In this document: piece by piece, positions 45,269 to 53,466 of the stretch
How the letters are laid out: the number at the start of each line of letters is the position of its first letter
Position numbering within the stretch: position 1 is the first letter of the stretch
Assembly (NCBI GenBank): GCA_027306585.1
Contig: DAHUZJ010000077.1
Coordinates: 1 to 64,000, forward strand
Length of the DNA: 64,000 nucleotides
DNA from: Acidimicrobiaceae bacterium
Lineage (GTDB): Bacteria; Actinomycetota; Acidimicrobiia; Acidimicrobiales; RAAP-2
Direction of reading: 5' to 3'
Position numbers and translations under genes: made by a program
The notes under the pieces: generated by a model
The model's database searches: none
What the model was told of the DNA's origin: nothing
The model's input: only the letters and a program-made list of their open reading frames with translations

Positions 45269-47032
45269 GTTGGCGACCCGCGCGCGAACGGCGACGACGA
45301 CCCGCACCCGCGGCCCTCGCATGGTGGTGCGCTCCTCGCCGACGTCCTCGCCGAGCACGGGGTGACCCACGTGTTCGGCGTCCCGGGCGGCCAGACGCTC
45401 GCCCTCTACGACGGCATGCTGACCCACTGGCCGGCCATGCGCCACGTGCTCGTACGCGACGAGCGCACCGGCGCCTACGCCGCCGACGCCTACGCTCGCC
45501 TGACCGGCCGGCCGGGCGTGTGCGACGCGACGGTCGGTCCCGGCACGGCCAAGCTCCCCTCGGGACTGGCGGAAGCGTTCGGCGCCTCGGTGCCGGTGGT
45601 GGCACTGGTGAGCGACCTCCCCTCGGCCGTCGCCGCCCACCGCTACCGCGGCGCCGCCTCCCAGGCGCTCGACCAGGTGGCACTCCTCGCTCCGGTGACC
45701 AAGTGGGTCGGCACCGTCCCCGACGCGGCCACGCTTCCCGCGCTGGTCCGCCACGCGTTCCGGGAGGCGACGACCGGGCGGCCCGGTCCGGTCGCCGTGA
45801 TCGTTCCCCAGGACGTGCTCGACGGGCCGGCCCCGGCATGGCACGACGGCGGCGGCGGCAGGTTCGGCGTGTTCCCGGCCGTGCGGAGCGCACCCGATCC
45901 GACGGACGTCGAAGCCGCGGTCGCCGTGCTGCGCACTGCCGAGCGACCCTTCGTGCTCGCGGGTGGCGGGGCCCTCCACGCCGGCGCCGACCACGAGGTG
46001 CGCCGGTTGGCCGAATGGCTGACCGCCGCGGTAGCCACGACGTTGTCGGGAAAAGGGGTCATCGCCGAGGACCACCCGATGGCGGTCGGGGTGAGCGGTG
46101 TCATGGGCACTTCGGCAGCGAGCCGGGCGTTCGACGAGGCCGACGTGGTGGTCCTCGTCGGGGCGAAGGCCTCGGGCGGTTCGACCTACAACTGGAGCCG
46201 GCCCCGGCCCGACCAGCGGGTCGTCCAGCTCGACGTGGACCCCGTCGAGCTCGGCCGGGCGTTCCCCGTGTCGGCCGCCCTGTGCGGTGACGCCCGGCTG
46301 TCCCTCGCCGCAGTCCTGGCTGCCGGCGATGGCGTCGAAGGTCCGGACCGGGCGCCGTGGGCAGCACGGGTGGCGTCCTTTGCCGACGGGTGGCGGGCCG
46401 AGCGCGACATCGAGCGCGCGTCCGACGCCGTGCCGGTCGTCCCGCAGCGGGTCATGGCCGAGCTGGAAGGCGCCCTCGGCCCGGACGACGTCGTGATCTT
46501 GGACGCCAGCCTCTCGAGCGGCTGGGGCTGCGTGTACCTCGAACAGCGCCACGCGGGTCGTCGGGTCCTGAGCCCCCGCGGCTCGGCCGGCCTCGGGTTC
46601 GCCCTCCCTGCCTCCATCGGGGCCGCCGTCGCCACAACCGGGCATCGCACCGTCGTCGTCGCCGGCGACGGTGCGATGGGGTACGCCCTGGGGGAGCTCC
46701 CCACCATCTCGGAGCTCGGGCTGCCCGTGACCATCGTGGTCCTGAACAACCGCTCGCTCGGCTGGATCCGCTGGTACCGCCGGATCACGTTCGGCAGCGG
46801 GTGGGAGCAGGACGACTTCAGCGACGTCGCCTTCGCCGACGTGGCGCGCGCGGTCGGGTGGCACGCCGAGCGGGTGACCGAGCCCCAGGATCTCGCCGGC
46901 GTGCTGCGGTCCGCGCTCGCCGCTACCGGCCCGTCGCTGGTCGACGTGGTCACCGACACCTGGGAGACGCCGCTCGCCGGTCACCGGCGAGCCGTCCACG
47001 AGCGGTCGGCACCAGCCGGCTACGGAGGTTAG
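45251..47032 (+). CDS. thiamine-diphosphate enzyme, acetolactate-synthase-like
   Basis: The 593-residue product has the three-domain ThDP fold of acetolactate synthase, benzoylformate decarboxylase and IolD. The N-terminal PYR domain has VFGVPGGQTLALYDG and a Glu in RDERTGAYAADAYAR. The middle domain has FVLAGGGALHAGA. The C-terminal PP domain has GDGAMGYALGEL...NN for Mg-ThDP. Possible chemistry includes 2-oxoacid decarboxylation, carboligation or hydrolysis of a cyclic 1,2-dione. It heads a tight five-gene operon (ThDP enzyme, creatininase-like, Zn dehydrogenase, cupin, DapA-like). Confidence 0.88.
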   Translation: MAQSIAVGDPRANGDDDPHPRPSHGGALLADVLAEHGVTHVFGVPGGQTLALYDGMLTHWPAMRHVLVRDERTGAYAADAYARLTGRPGVCDATVGPGTAKLPSGLAEAFGASVPVVALVSDLPSAVAAHRYRGAASQALDQVALLAPVTKWVGTVPDAATLPALVRHAFREATTGRPGPVAVIVPQDVLDGPAPAWHDGGGGRFGVFPAVRSAPDPTDVEAAVAVLRTAERPFVLAGGGALHAGADHEVRRLAEWLTAAVATTLSGKGVIAEDHPMAVGVSGVMGTSAASRAFDEADVVVLVGAKASGGSTYNWSRPRPDQRVVQLDVDPVELGRAFPVSAALCGDARLSLAAVLAAGDGVEGPDRAPWAARVASFADGWRAERDIERASDAVPVVPQRVMAELEGALGPDDVVILDASLSSGWGCVYLEQRHAGRRVLSPRGSAGLGFALPASIGAAVATTGHRTVVVAGDGAMGYALGELPTISELGLPVTIVVLNNRSLGWIRWYRRITFGSGWEQDDFSDVAFADVARAVGWHAERVTEPQDLAGVLRSALAATGPSLVDVVTDTWETPLAGHRRAVHERSAPAGYGG

Positions 47033-47034
47033 CG

Positions 47035-47868
47035 ATGCCCCGACACCCCGACCGGCAGCTCGAGCGCATGGCCCAGCCCGACGCGGCGCGTCTGCTGGCC
47101 GCTAGCAGGACCGCCATCCTGGTGGCCGGAAGCGTCGAGCAGCACGGCGGGCACCTGCCGCTCGGCACGGACGCCTTCGCTGCCATGTCCATCGCCGAGC
47201 GGGTCGCCGAGCGGCTCGACACGGCGGCGGTGACGCTCGGGCCCGTCGGGGTGGCGCATTACCACCTCGGCTGGCCAGGCACCCTGACCCTCCGGCCCGA
47301 CACGATGCGGAGCGTGCTGCTCGACATCTGCGAGAGCCTGGGGCACGCCGGCGTGCGGCGCATCCTCGTCGTCAACTGGCACGAAGGCAACTCGGCGACG
47401 CTTCGGGTCGCCGCCGACGAGGCGCAGCGCCGGTACGGGCTGCGGATCGTCGTCGCCGAGACGCACATCATCACGCACCGAAGCCATCCCGAAGAGATGG
47501 AGTTCACCCACGCCGGGTCGATGGAGACGTCTGCCGTGCTCGCCTACGAGGCCGGCCTCGTGCACCTCGATCGGGCCACCGAGGCTTCTGACCGCGCCGC
47601 CGGCGACCATGCGCACGGGCTCTTCCGCCGTCCCGACGTCTACCCGGTGATGGCGGACTTCCACGACGTGGCCCCCACGGGCTGGTACGGGCGGCCGGAG
47701 CTGGCGGACGCCCACCGGGCCGAGGAGATCGCCGAAGAGGTCGCCGATCACGTGGTGGCCCGGGCGATCGAGATCTGGGACGCGCTGGACGCCGGACACG
47801 GCTCGCACGCACCGGCCCACAGACCGGCACCGGCATCGGTGTCGGCGGTCGACGGGGCGGGACGATGA
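47035..47868 (+). CDS. creatininase-family amidohydrolase-fold protein
   Basis: The 277-residue product has the family's metal-binding segment GSVEQHGGHLPLGTDAF (Glu, His, Asp), a strand-helix core and Glu in VVAETHII. The usual NGHGGN motif reads NWHEGN, keeping Asn and His but changing two glycines. The family includes creatinine amidohydrolase, MftE and the inositol-pathway hydrolase IolN, so the substrate cannot be read. ATG 47035 starts 2 bases after the ThDP-enzyme stop with GGAGG in front. It overlaps the next gene by 4 bases. Confidence 0.85.
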   Translation: MPRHPDRQLERMAQPDAARLLAASRTAILVAGSVEQHGGHLPLGTDAFAAMSIAERVAERLDTAAVTLGPVGVAHYHLGWPGTLTLRPDTMRSVLLDICESLGHAGVRRILVVNWHEGNSATLRVAADEAQRRYGLRIVVAETHIITHRSHPEEMEFTHAGSMETSAVLAYEAGLVHLDRATEASDRAAGDHAHGLFRRPDVYPVMADFHDVAPTGWYGRPELADAHRAEEIAEEVADHVVARAIEIWDALDAGHGSHAPAHRPAPASVSAVDGAGR

Positions 47869-48932
47869 CCGCGATCCCCGACACCATGGCGGCAGCCCTC
47901 CTCTCGGACTTCGGGCATCTCGACGTCGACCGCATCCCGGTTCCCGAGCCCGGTCCGGGCGAGGTGCTCGTGCGGGTGGCCGCCTGTGGGCTGTGCGGTA
48001 CCGACCTCAAGATCGTGAACGGCGGCTTCCGCGGTGTCTGGCCGCCGTCGCTCCCCTTCGTCATCGGTCATGAGTGGTCCGGTGAGGTGGCGGCATTGGG
48101 GCCGGCAACCGAGGGCTCCGGGCTCGCCGTCGGCGACCGGGTGGTCGCCGAGAACCATGCCGGGTGCTCGGCATGCCCGATGTGCCGGAGCGGCCGGTAC
48201 AACCTGTGCGAGCGGGTGCGCGAGCCCGGGTTCAAGCTGTACGGCCACACCGCACCGGGCGCTCTGGCGGAGTACGCGGTGCGCCCCGCCATCGTCCTGC
48301 ACAAGATCCCCTTGGCGGTCGACGACGCCGCCGCCGCCCTCGTGAACCAGGGCGCGCTCACCGTGCACGCGGCGCGGCGCGCGCGCCTCACGGCCGGTGC
48401 CACGGTCGCGGTGTACGGCCCCGGTCTCCTCGGCCTCCTGATGCTGCAGGTCGCCCGGGCCTCGGGCGCGACCACGGTGATCACCGTCGGCCGGGGTGGA
48501 CGGCTCGACATGGCCAAGGAGCTCGGCAGCACGGCGGTGGTCGACTACGAACAGGGTGATCCCGTGGCCGGCGTACGGGACGCCACCGGCGGGCGCGGCG
48601 TCGACGTCGTCTTCGACTGCTCGGGCAACCCGGACGTCCTCGCGCAGGCGATCGGTTCGACGCGGCGCGGCGGTGCGGTGGCCATCCTGGGTCTCACGGG
48701 TGGGGCCCGAGGCCAGGTGCCGGTCGACGCGTTCGCCCTCGACGAGCTCGATCTGCTGGGCGTTCGGTCGAGCCCCAACGCCTACCCGGCCATGATCTCG
48801 CTCCTCGCCTCCGGCGCCATCCGCACGGACGTGCTGACCGCCGACCGCTATGCGCTGGCCGACGTGGCCGATGCGTTCGCCGCCTTGGAGCGTCGCACGT
48901 CCATCCGCCCCATCGTCCTGCCCGGAAAGTGA
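47865..48932 (+). CDS. zinc-dependent medium-chain dehydrogenase
   Basis: The 355-residue product has the catalytic-zinc motif CGLCGTDLK and GHEWSGEV, the structural-zinc cysteines CSACPMCRSGRYNLC and a Rossmann segment VAVYGPGLLGLLML. This matches threonine/sorbitol-dehydrogenase-like MDR enzymes oxidising a secondary alcohol with NAD(P). It overlaps the creatininase-like gene (ATGA). Its place between hydrolase, cupin and aldolase genes suggests oxidation of a polyol or hydroxyacid intermediate. Confidence 0.92.
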   Translation: MTAIPDTMAAALLSDFGHLDVDRIPVPEPGPGEVLVRVAACGLCGTDLKIVNGGFRGVWPPSLPFVIGHEWSGEVAALGPATEGSGLAVGDRVVAENHAGCSACPMCRSGRYNLCERVREPGFKLYGHTAPGALAEYAVRPAIVLHKIPLAVDDAAAALVNQGALTVHAARRARLTAGATVAVYGPGLLGLLMLQVARASGATTVITVGRGGRLDMAKELGSTAVVDYEQGDPVAGVRDATGGRGVDVVFDCSGNPDVLAQAIGSTRRGGAVAILGLTGGARGQVPVDAFALDELDLLGVRSSPNAYPAMISLLASGAIRTDVLTADRYALADVADAFAALERRTSIRPIVLPGK

Positions 48933-48941
48933 GGTCACCAC

Positions 48942-49274
48942 ATGCCCATCGTCCGTAGTGCCAACGAGCTCTCGACCACCCGGGGAGACGGCTACACCGA
49001 GACGGCGTGCGCCAGCTCGGAGATCTTCGGCGCACCGGTCCCCATGCAGGCCCGCCGGTTCGTCGTGCAGCCGGGCGCCACGGTTCCGGTCGACGTGGTC
49101 GGTGACGAAGCGATGGTCTACGTCGTGACGGGCACGGGCGTGCTCGAGACCGGCCCCGAGCGCCACGACCTCGAGCCCGAGTCCGTGGTGTGGCTGGAGC
49201 CACCGGCGAGCACCTTCGTGCACGCGGGGGATGGCGGCGTGGAGGTGCTGGTGGCCGAGGCGCCCGGACGGTGA
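48942..49274 (+). CDS. small cupin-domain protein (second copy)
   Basis: The 110-residue product is a single cupin barrel: MQARRFVVQPGATVPVDVVGDEAMVYVVTGTG forms motif 1 (core QPGATVPVDVVGDEAMVYV) and PPASTFVHAGD motif 2. The first metal-His positions seem replaced (VPVDVVGDE), so it may not bind metal like classical cupins. It starts 9 bases after the dehydrogenase stop; its own stop overlaps the next GTG. The role is unknown. Confidence 0.75.
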   Translation: MPIVRSANELSTTRGDGYTETACASSEIFGAPVPMQARRFVVQPGATVPVDVVGDEAMVYVVTGTGVLETGPERHDLEPESVVWLEPPASTFVHAGDGGVEVLVAEAPGR

Positions 49275-50185
49275 ACCACTGGGGCGGCGTCCTCGGCGCC
49301 CCAGTGACGCCGTTCGACGCCGAGGGCGGCATCGACACCGCTCTCTTCGAGCGCAACGTCGAGTTCCTTCTCGCCCAGGGCGTCGACGGCATCACCGTTC
49401 CGCTCCACACCGGCGAGTCGCCCAGCCTCTCGGTCGCCGAGCGCAAGCGGTTGGCGGCGGCCGCCGTCGAAGTGGCCGGGGACCGGGTGCCCGTCCTGGT
49501 CCATGCCAGCATGCCCGGGACGACAGCGGTGATCGACCTCGCCCGCCATGCCGAGACGGTCGGGGCGTCGGCGGTGATCTCGGTCACCCCTTACCACTGG
49601 CGGCCTCCGCACAACGCACTGGCCGCCCACTACCGCGCGTTGTGCGGCGCCGTCGGGATCGACGTCTTCGCCTACAATTTCCCTTCCCGGCTGGGCGTGG
49701 CCATCACGCCCGAGCTCGTGGAGGAGCTCGTCGACGCCTGCGGCAACTTCGTCGGGGTGAAGGACGCGTCCTACGACATGCAGAGCTTCACCGAGTGCGT
49801 CCGGCGAGGCTGCGCCCGCAGGCCGGCGTTCGCCATGCTGCCCGGCGTCGAGTACCTCGTCCCGGCGATGGCCGTCGGGGGGGCCGGCTGCTTCTCGCCG
49901 TCGAGCGCCATCGCCCCGCGCCTGGTGCGCCGGCTGTACGCGGCGTGCGTCGGCGGCGACTGGGAGGTCGCCCGGGCCTGCCAGTTCCGGATGTCGGGCC
50001 TGTGGCACCTGCTCCGCGAGACCGGCTACCCCGCCTCGGTCAAGGCGGCCATGGCGATCCTCGGACGCCCCACCGGCGGGGTGCGCCTGCCCCTGCTCGA
50101 CCTCGACGGCGACCAGCGCACGCGACTGCGGGTGGGTCTCGAGTCGCTCGGGATCCTCGACGAGGAACCCGTTGGCTGGAACTGA
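49271..50185 (+). CDS. DapA-family (class I) aldolase/lyase, copy 1
   Basis: The 304-residue product is a TIM-barrel of the dihydrodipicolinate synthase / N-acetylneuraminate lyase family. It has GAPVTPFDAEG near the N-terminus, the catalytic Tyr in YNFPSRLG and the Schiff-base Lys in GVKDAS. The family cleaves or forms C-C bonds next to pyruvate or other 2-oxoacids. GTG 49271 overlaps the cupin stop. It ends the five-gene ThDP operon. A housekeeping DapA is unlikely given the setting. Confidence 0.9.
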   Translation: MNHWGGVLGAPVTPFDAEGGIDTALFERNVEFLLAQGVDGITVPLHTGESPSLSVAERKRLAAAAVEVAGDRVPVLVHASMPGTTAVIDLARHAETVGASAVISVTPYHWRPPHNALAAHYRALCGAVGIDVFAYNFPSRLGVAITPELVEELVDACGNFVGVKDASYDMQSFTECVRRGCARRPAFAMLPGVEYLVPAMAVGGAGCFSPSSAIAPRLVRRLYAACVGGDWEVARACQFRMSGLWHLLRETGYPASVKAAMAILGRPTGGVRLPLLDLDGDQRTRLRVGLESLGILDEEPVGWN

Positions 50186-50408
50186 CGCAATTGACCCCAT
50201 GAACGGAGCGGGGGGCGGCGGCGGCGAGAGCGGCGCCATGATCCGTCACGCACGGTACGCGCTCGGCTCCTCGGCCGAGCTCCCGACCTGCAGGGCCACG
50301 AGGTGGTCGGCTGTCCGATCGACGCTGACGTCGTGCGGCCGGACGAGCGTCGGCACCGGCCGGAACTACTCGACCGACCTCGCGCGCGGCACGTCCTGAC
50401 CGCCCGCC
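50186..50408. other. convergent gap, no gene supported
   Basis: Between the DapA-like gene and the dehydrogenase gene, the longest frame (50172-50399) gives a Gly-rich product without a ribosome-binding site. One alternative frame reads GHEVVGCPIDADVV and may be a decayed remnant, but no function can be assigned. Confidence 0.35.
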
Positions 50409-51404
50409 TCAGGTCTCGTCGCTCAGGCCGTCGCTCACGGCCTTGTCCTCGCTGACGAGCTCCATGCCCGCGCCGCGGGCAACCAGCTCGATCATGGCCG
50501 CGAAGTCCGAATCGGCGAACCCGTTGCCGACGCCCGCCTGCACAAGGTGGTAGACGAGCCCGGCGACGGGCATCGGCACTTGGAGCGACCGAGCCGCGTT
50601 GAGCCCGAGGTCGAAGTCCTTGCGCAAGAGGGTCGTCGTGAACGTGGGCTTGAAGTCCAGGTTGACCAGCGCCGGGGTCTTGTACTTGCTGAACGCCGAT
50701 CCCATCACCGAGCTGTTGAGGAAGTCGAGGAAGTCGCTACGGGCGACCCCCGCCTTCTCCGCCAGCACGAGCACCTCGGCCAGCGACTGGATCGTCATGC
50801 CGAGGAAGAGGTTGTGGCACAGCTTGACCAGCCGAGCGACGTCACCGTCGCCGACGTACGTGACGGCCTGCCCCAACATCGCCAAGTAGGGCTGGGCCCG
50901 GTCGAATGCCGTGCGCGGCCCCGAGACCGCAACCGTCATCCGTCCCGCACGCACCGCCTTGGGGTTGCCGCTCACCGGCGACGCCAGGAACTGGGCGCCG
51001 TGCTCGTCGCACCGGGCGCGAGCTTCGACCGACGCTTCGGTGGACACCGTCGAGCAGTCGACCACGATGTCCGGGACGGCACCCCCGCTGAGCAGCCCAC
51101 CCTCGCCGCCGAGGACGGCGAGGAGGTCGTCGGACGCCGCGACGCAGATGAACACGATGTCCCGGGTGGCCAGCTCGGCAGGACTGTCGACCGCCTTGGC
51201 ACCCTCCGCCACGAGCGGCTCGGTCTTGGCCCGCGTGCGGTTGTAGACGGCGACGTCCTCCCCGGCGCGCAGGAGCCGCAGCACCATGGCCGATCCCATC
51301 CGCCCGGTGCCGATCCAGCCGAGCGAGAGCTTGCCGTCCCCGGCATGCATGGCGCCGTCGTCCGGCCCGCTCACGAGCTCGACCCCCATCGACCGGTTCG
51401 CCAC
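50409..51404 (-). CDS. beta-hydroxyacid dehydrogenase (3-hydroxyisobutyrate dehydrogenase family)
   Basis: The ~331-residue product has the N-terminal GWIGTGRMGSAM Rossmann start, YNRTRAK with NADP-favouring Arg, VDCSTVS, the substrate loop SPVSGNPKAVRAG and the catalytic Lys in KLCHNL. Enzymes of this group oxidise 3-hydroxyacids or reduce tartronate semialdehyde. GTG 51404 or ATG 51389 are possible starts; neither has a clear Shine-Dalgarno sequence. The promoter overlaps the end of the M24 gene and carries a LacI-type operator. Confidence 0.92.
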   Translation of the reverse strand: MANRSMGVELVSGPDDGAMHAGDGKLSLGWIGTGRMGSAMVLRLLRAGEDVAVYNRTRAKTEPLVAEGAKAVDSPAELATRDIVFICVAASDDLLAVLGGEGGLLSGGAVPDIVVDCSTVSTEASVEARARCDEHGAQFLASPVSGNPKAVRAGRMTVAVSGPRTAFDRAQPYLAMLGQAVTYVGDGDVARLVKLCHNLFLGMTIQSLAEVLVLAEKAGVARSDFLDFLNSSVMGSAFSKYKTPALVNLDFKPTFTTTLLRKDFDLGLNAARSLQVPMPVAGLVYHLVQAGVGNGFADSDFAAMIELVARGAGMELVSEDKAVSDGLSDET

Positions 51405-51409
51405 GTGGC

Positions 51410-51459
51410 CGCAAACGATTGCATCCCGACAGTATCCAAGTGTTGCGGTCCGTTGTCAA
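51410..51459 (-). promoter_or_regulatory. dehydrogenase promoter with LacI-type operator
   Basis: On the minus strand, TTGACA (51459-51454), a 17-base spacer and GATACT (51436-51431) are followed by the palindrome CGCAAACGATTGCA (51410-51423, plus strand) at the transcription start. The spacer shares CGGAC-x-GCAACACTTG with the cupin promoter. The -35 overlaps the M24 stop codon. Confidence 0.8.
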
Positions 51460-52655
51460 GCAACTGGTCGATCGTCACGTGGCTCAGGGCCGGCGCCGAG
51501 CCGTCCGAGTCCCCGTGGGTAGCGGTGCAGCCGCTCATGGCCATCCTCGGTGACCAGCACCAGCTCACCGGTCTGCACCCCCGCCGACGAGGCCGGTGTC
51601 ACCACGTTGGGCTGCACGACCACGGCCATGCCCGGCTCGAGCACCACGTCGTCGTGCTGTGGTGGCCGGCCACCGCCGGGGACGACGGGCGGCAGGTACC
51701 CGCCGCCGTAGCCGTGGACGATGTCGTCGCACGTGGTGAAGCCCGCCTCCTCGATCAGGCGGGCGGCGGCGGCCAAGTCGGCCCCGGTGGCGCCCGGCCG
51801 CACGCAGGCCAGCACCGCGTCGAAAGCTGCCGTGGCCACCTCGTGCAAGGCCGCGTAGCGCGGCGTCGGCTCGGACTCCACGGTGAACGTTCGCAGGAGC
51901 TGGCCCGGGTAGCCCCACCAACTGGCGCTGATCTCGCACGCCAGGACGTCACCCTGGGCCAATCGACGGTCCGACGGCCACTGGGCCGGGACCCGCACGG
52001 ACGGCTCGGTCATGGACGTGACAGCGAAGTAGTGGATGTGGGTCGTCCCGCCCTCACCTGCAGAGGCCGCATCGACGAGGGCCCCCAGCGCCGACTCGGT
52101 CATGCCCACTCGGGCGCCGGCGAGGGCCCGCACGGTGGCATCGGTCAGCGCCACCCCTCGCCGGAGCCAGTCCAGCTCTTCGGCGGACTTGACGAACCGG
52201 GCGCGGCGGAAGGCGGCGTCGAGGAAGACGGGCTCCACGCCGGCGGCCAGGAGCGTGGGCATCGCCGAGGCGGGGACCGGGCCGACGATGCCCACGCGCC
52301 GGTTGCTCCCCCGGCCGGCCGGGCGGCGACCGACTTCCTCCGCCACCGTTTCGAAGGTCGACGAGCCGCCCCATCGAACGTCGACCCCCCCGGCCAGCGC
52401 CCGGGCGTTGTCGAGGTGGTTGGCGAACTGCACGAAGAGCACCGAGCCCTCGACGGGCGACCACAGCACGGCGGCCTCCCGGGTCACCGGCCACTGCGTG
52501 AGCCATTGCACCGTGGCGCCGGCGCGGTCCGCGCCGTACACGAGGAGATCGGCCACGTCGGCCGAAGCCAGGATGTCTGCCGCTACCGACCGGCGGCGTG
52601 CCATCTCGTGCTCGCTGAAGCGGGGATATCCGGTTCCGGTTGCAACGGTCGTCAT
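51456..52655 (-). CDS. M24-fold protein with substituted metal ligands (creatinase-like)
   Basis: The ~399-residue product has the two-domain pita-bread layout of Xaa-Pro peptidases and creatinase. The positions that bind metal in peptidases are changed. The region GDVLACEISASWWGYPGQLLRTF (cited by its end SWWGYPGQLLRTF) lacks the second Asp of the usual SDxTRT, and LEPGMAVVVQPNV has Gln for Glu. HGYGGG keeps the His. This pattern fits metal-independent members such as creatinase or ectoine hydrolase, which split C-N bonds in small molecules. ATG 52655 has GGGAGGG in front. Confidence 0.8.
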   Translation of the reverse strand: MTTVATGTGYPRFSEHEMARRRSVAADILASADVADLLVYGADRAGATVQWLTQWPVTREAAVLWSPVEGSVLFVQFANHLDNARALAGGVDVRWGGSSTFETVAEEVGRRPAGRGSNRRVGIVGPVPASAMPTLLAAGVEPVFLDAAFRRARFVKSAEELDWLRRGVALTDATVRALAGARVGMTESALGALVDAASAGEGGTTHIHYFAVTSMTEPSVRVPAQWPSDRRLAQGDVLACEISASWWGYPGQLLRTFTVESEPTPRYAALHEVATAAFDAVLACVRPGATGADLAAAARLIEEAGFTTCDDIVHGYGGGYLPPVVPGGGRPPQHDDVVLEPGMAVVVQPNVVTPASSAGVQTGELVLVTEDGHERLHRYPRGLGRLGAGPEPRDDRPVA

Positions 52656-52872
52656 GTCCCTCCCCACGTGCGTCGGTACCGGGCGACCCGGCCAGCGCGG
52701 CGGAGCCTACGCCTGTTCCATCCGGGACGGCACCGCTTGCGCGGGGACGGCACGCCTTGCTGTGATGGTGTGATCCGGACGCCGGCGTCCAGTTCCGAGT
52801 GGCGTGCGCGTGGCACGGGCAAGCGGTCCGACCGGCGCCCGGGTCGAGTAGGCCAATGAGGAAGGGGGCGAC

Positions 52873-53427
52873 GTGGCAGACAACGGCACCTCGTCGGGTC
52901 GGGTGGACCTGGCGCGCCAGCAGGCGGAGATCGACCGCATCCGGGCGGCCAAGTCCTCACTCGCCCCCGAGGAGCGGCGGGTCACGACGCGTGCGGTCAT
53001 CTCGATCGTCGAGGACACCAAGCTCGAGGGCCGTCTCGGACGGTTCCGCATCCATTCCGACGAGCCGGCCGAACGGGGCGGGGACGACACCGCGCCCTCA
53101 CCGCTGCAGTTCCTCATGGCGGCGGTCGGCTTCTGACTGCTGACCCAGGTGGCGCGGTTCGCGCCCCTCTACGACGTCCCGGTGGACGAGGCAACGGCGG
53201 ACGTCCGGGCGACGTTCTTCAACACGGAGAAGTACGGCGTGGACCAGGCGCCGGCCCACTTCGAGCAAGTGACGGTGGCGCTGTCCATCGACTCCCGTGC
53301 GCCGGCTGGGGCGGTCGCTGCGCTGGCCGCGCACGCCGAGCGGGCGTGCCACGCCGCACAGAGCTTGCGACACCCCGTGCCGGTCACGCTGTCGACCACC
53401 CACAACGGCACCTTGCTCGACGAGTGA
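52873..53427 (+). CDS. OsmC-family peroxidase, candidate selenoprotein with in-frame UGA
   Basis: OsmC/Ohr proteins reduce organic hydroperoxides with two cysteines. One reading frame (GTG 52873 to TGA 53427, 184 residues) is interrupted only by TGA at 53134-53136. The frame before it ends DTAPSPLQFLMAAVGF and the frame after it continues LLTQVARFAPLYDV, exactly where the family has its peroxidatic Cys. The second Cys is kept (ERACHAAQSLRHPVPV, residue ~159). The UGA would thus encode selenocysteine 88. A hairpin with a 3-base GTT loop follows at 53151-53165. AGGAAGGGGG precedes the start. The alternative is a recent nonsense mutation. It is divergent from the M24 gene. Confidence 0.75.
53151..53165 (+). 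promoter_or_regulatory. candidate bacterial SECIS hairpin
   Basis: GGCGCG-GTT-CGCGCC forms a 6-bp stem with a 3-base loop. The loop starts with G and lies 20 bases after the UGA, within the spacing and loop rules described for bacterial SECIS elements. G+C-rich DNA forms such stems easily, so this is supportive but not decisive. Confidence 0.5.
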
Positions 53428-53466
53428 CCCCGCTCGAGTGGCGGCCAGCGCGGACGGTGCCGGACC

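Noticed and set aside
50172..50399. 75-codon ORF between the DapA-like and dehydrogenase genes
   Set aside because: It starts within the preceding gene, is Gly-rich without recognisable features and lies in a convergent gap.
47035..52655. Creatinine-creatine degradation pathway
   Set aside because: Creatininase- and creatinase-fold proteins are present, but both have altered motifs and no sarcosine oxidase or urea genes accompany them.
52873..53136. Reading the OsmC-like region as a truncated 87-residue protein plus a second short gene (53149-53427)
   Set aside because: Both pieces are in the same frame, no ribosome-binding site precedes the second piece, and the break falls exactly on the catalytic cysteine codon. 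One gene with a recoded UGA explains the data better, though a nonsense mutation cannot be excluded.
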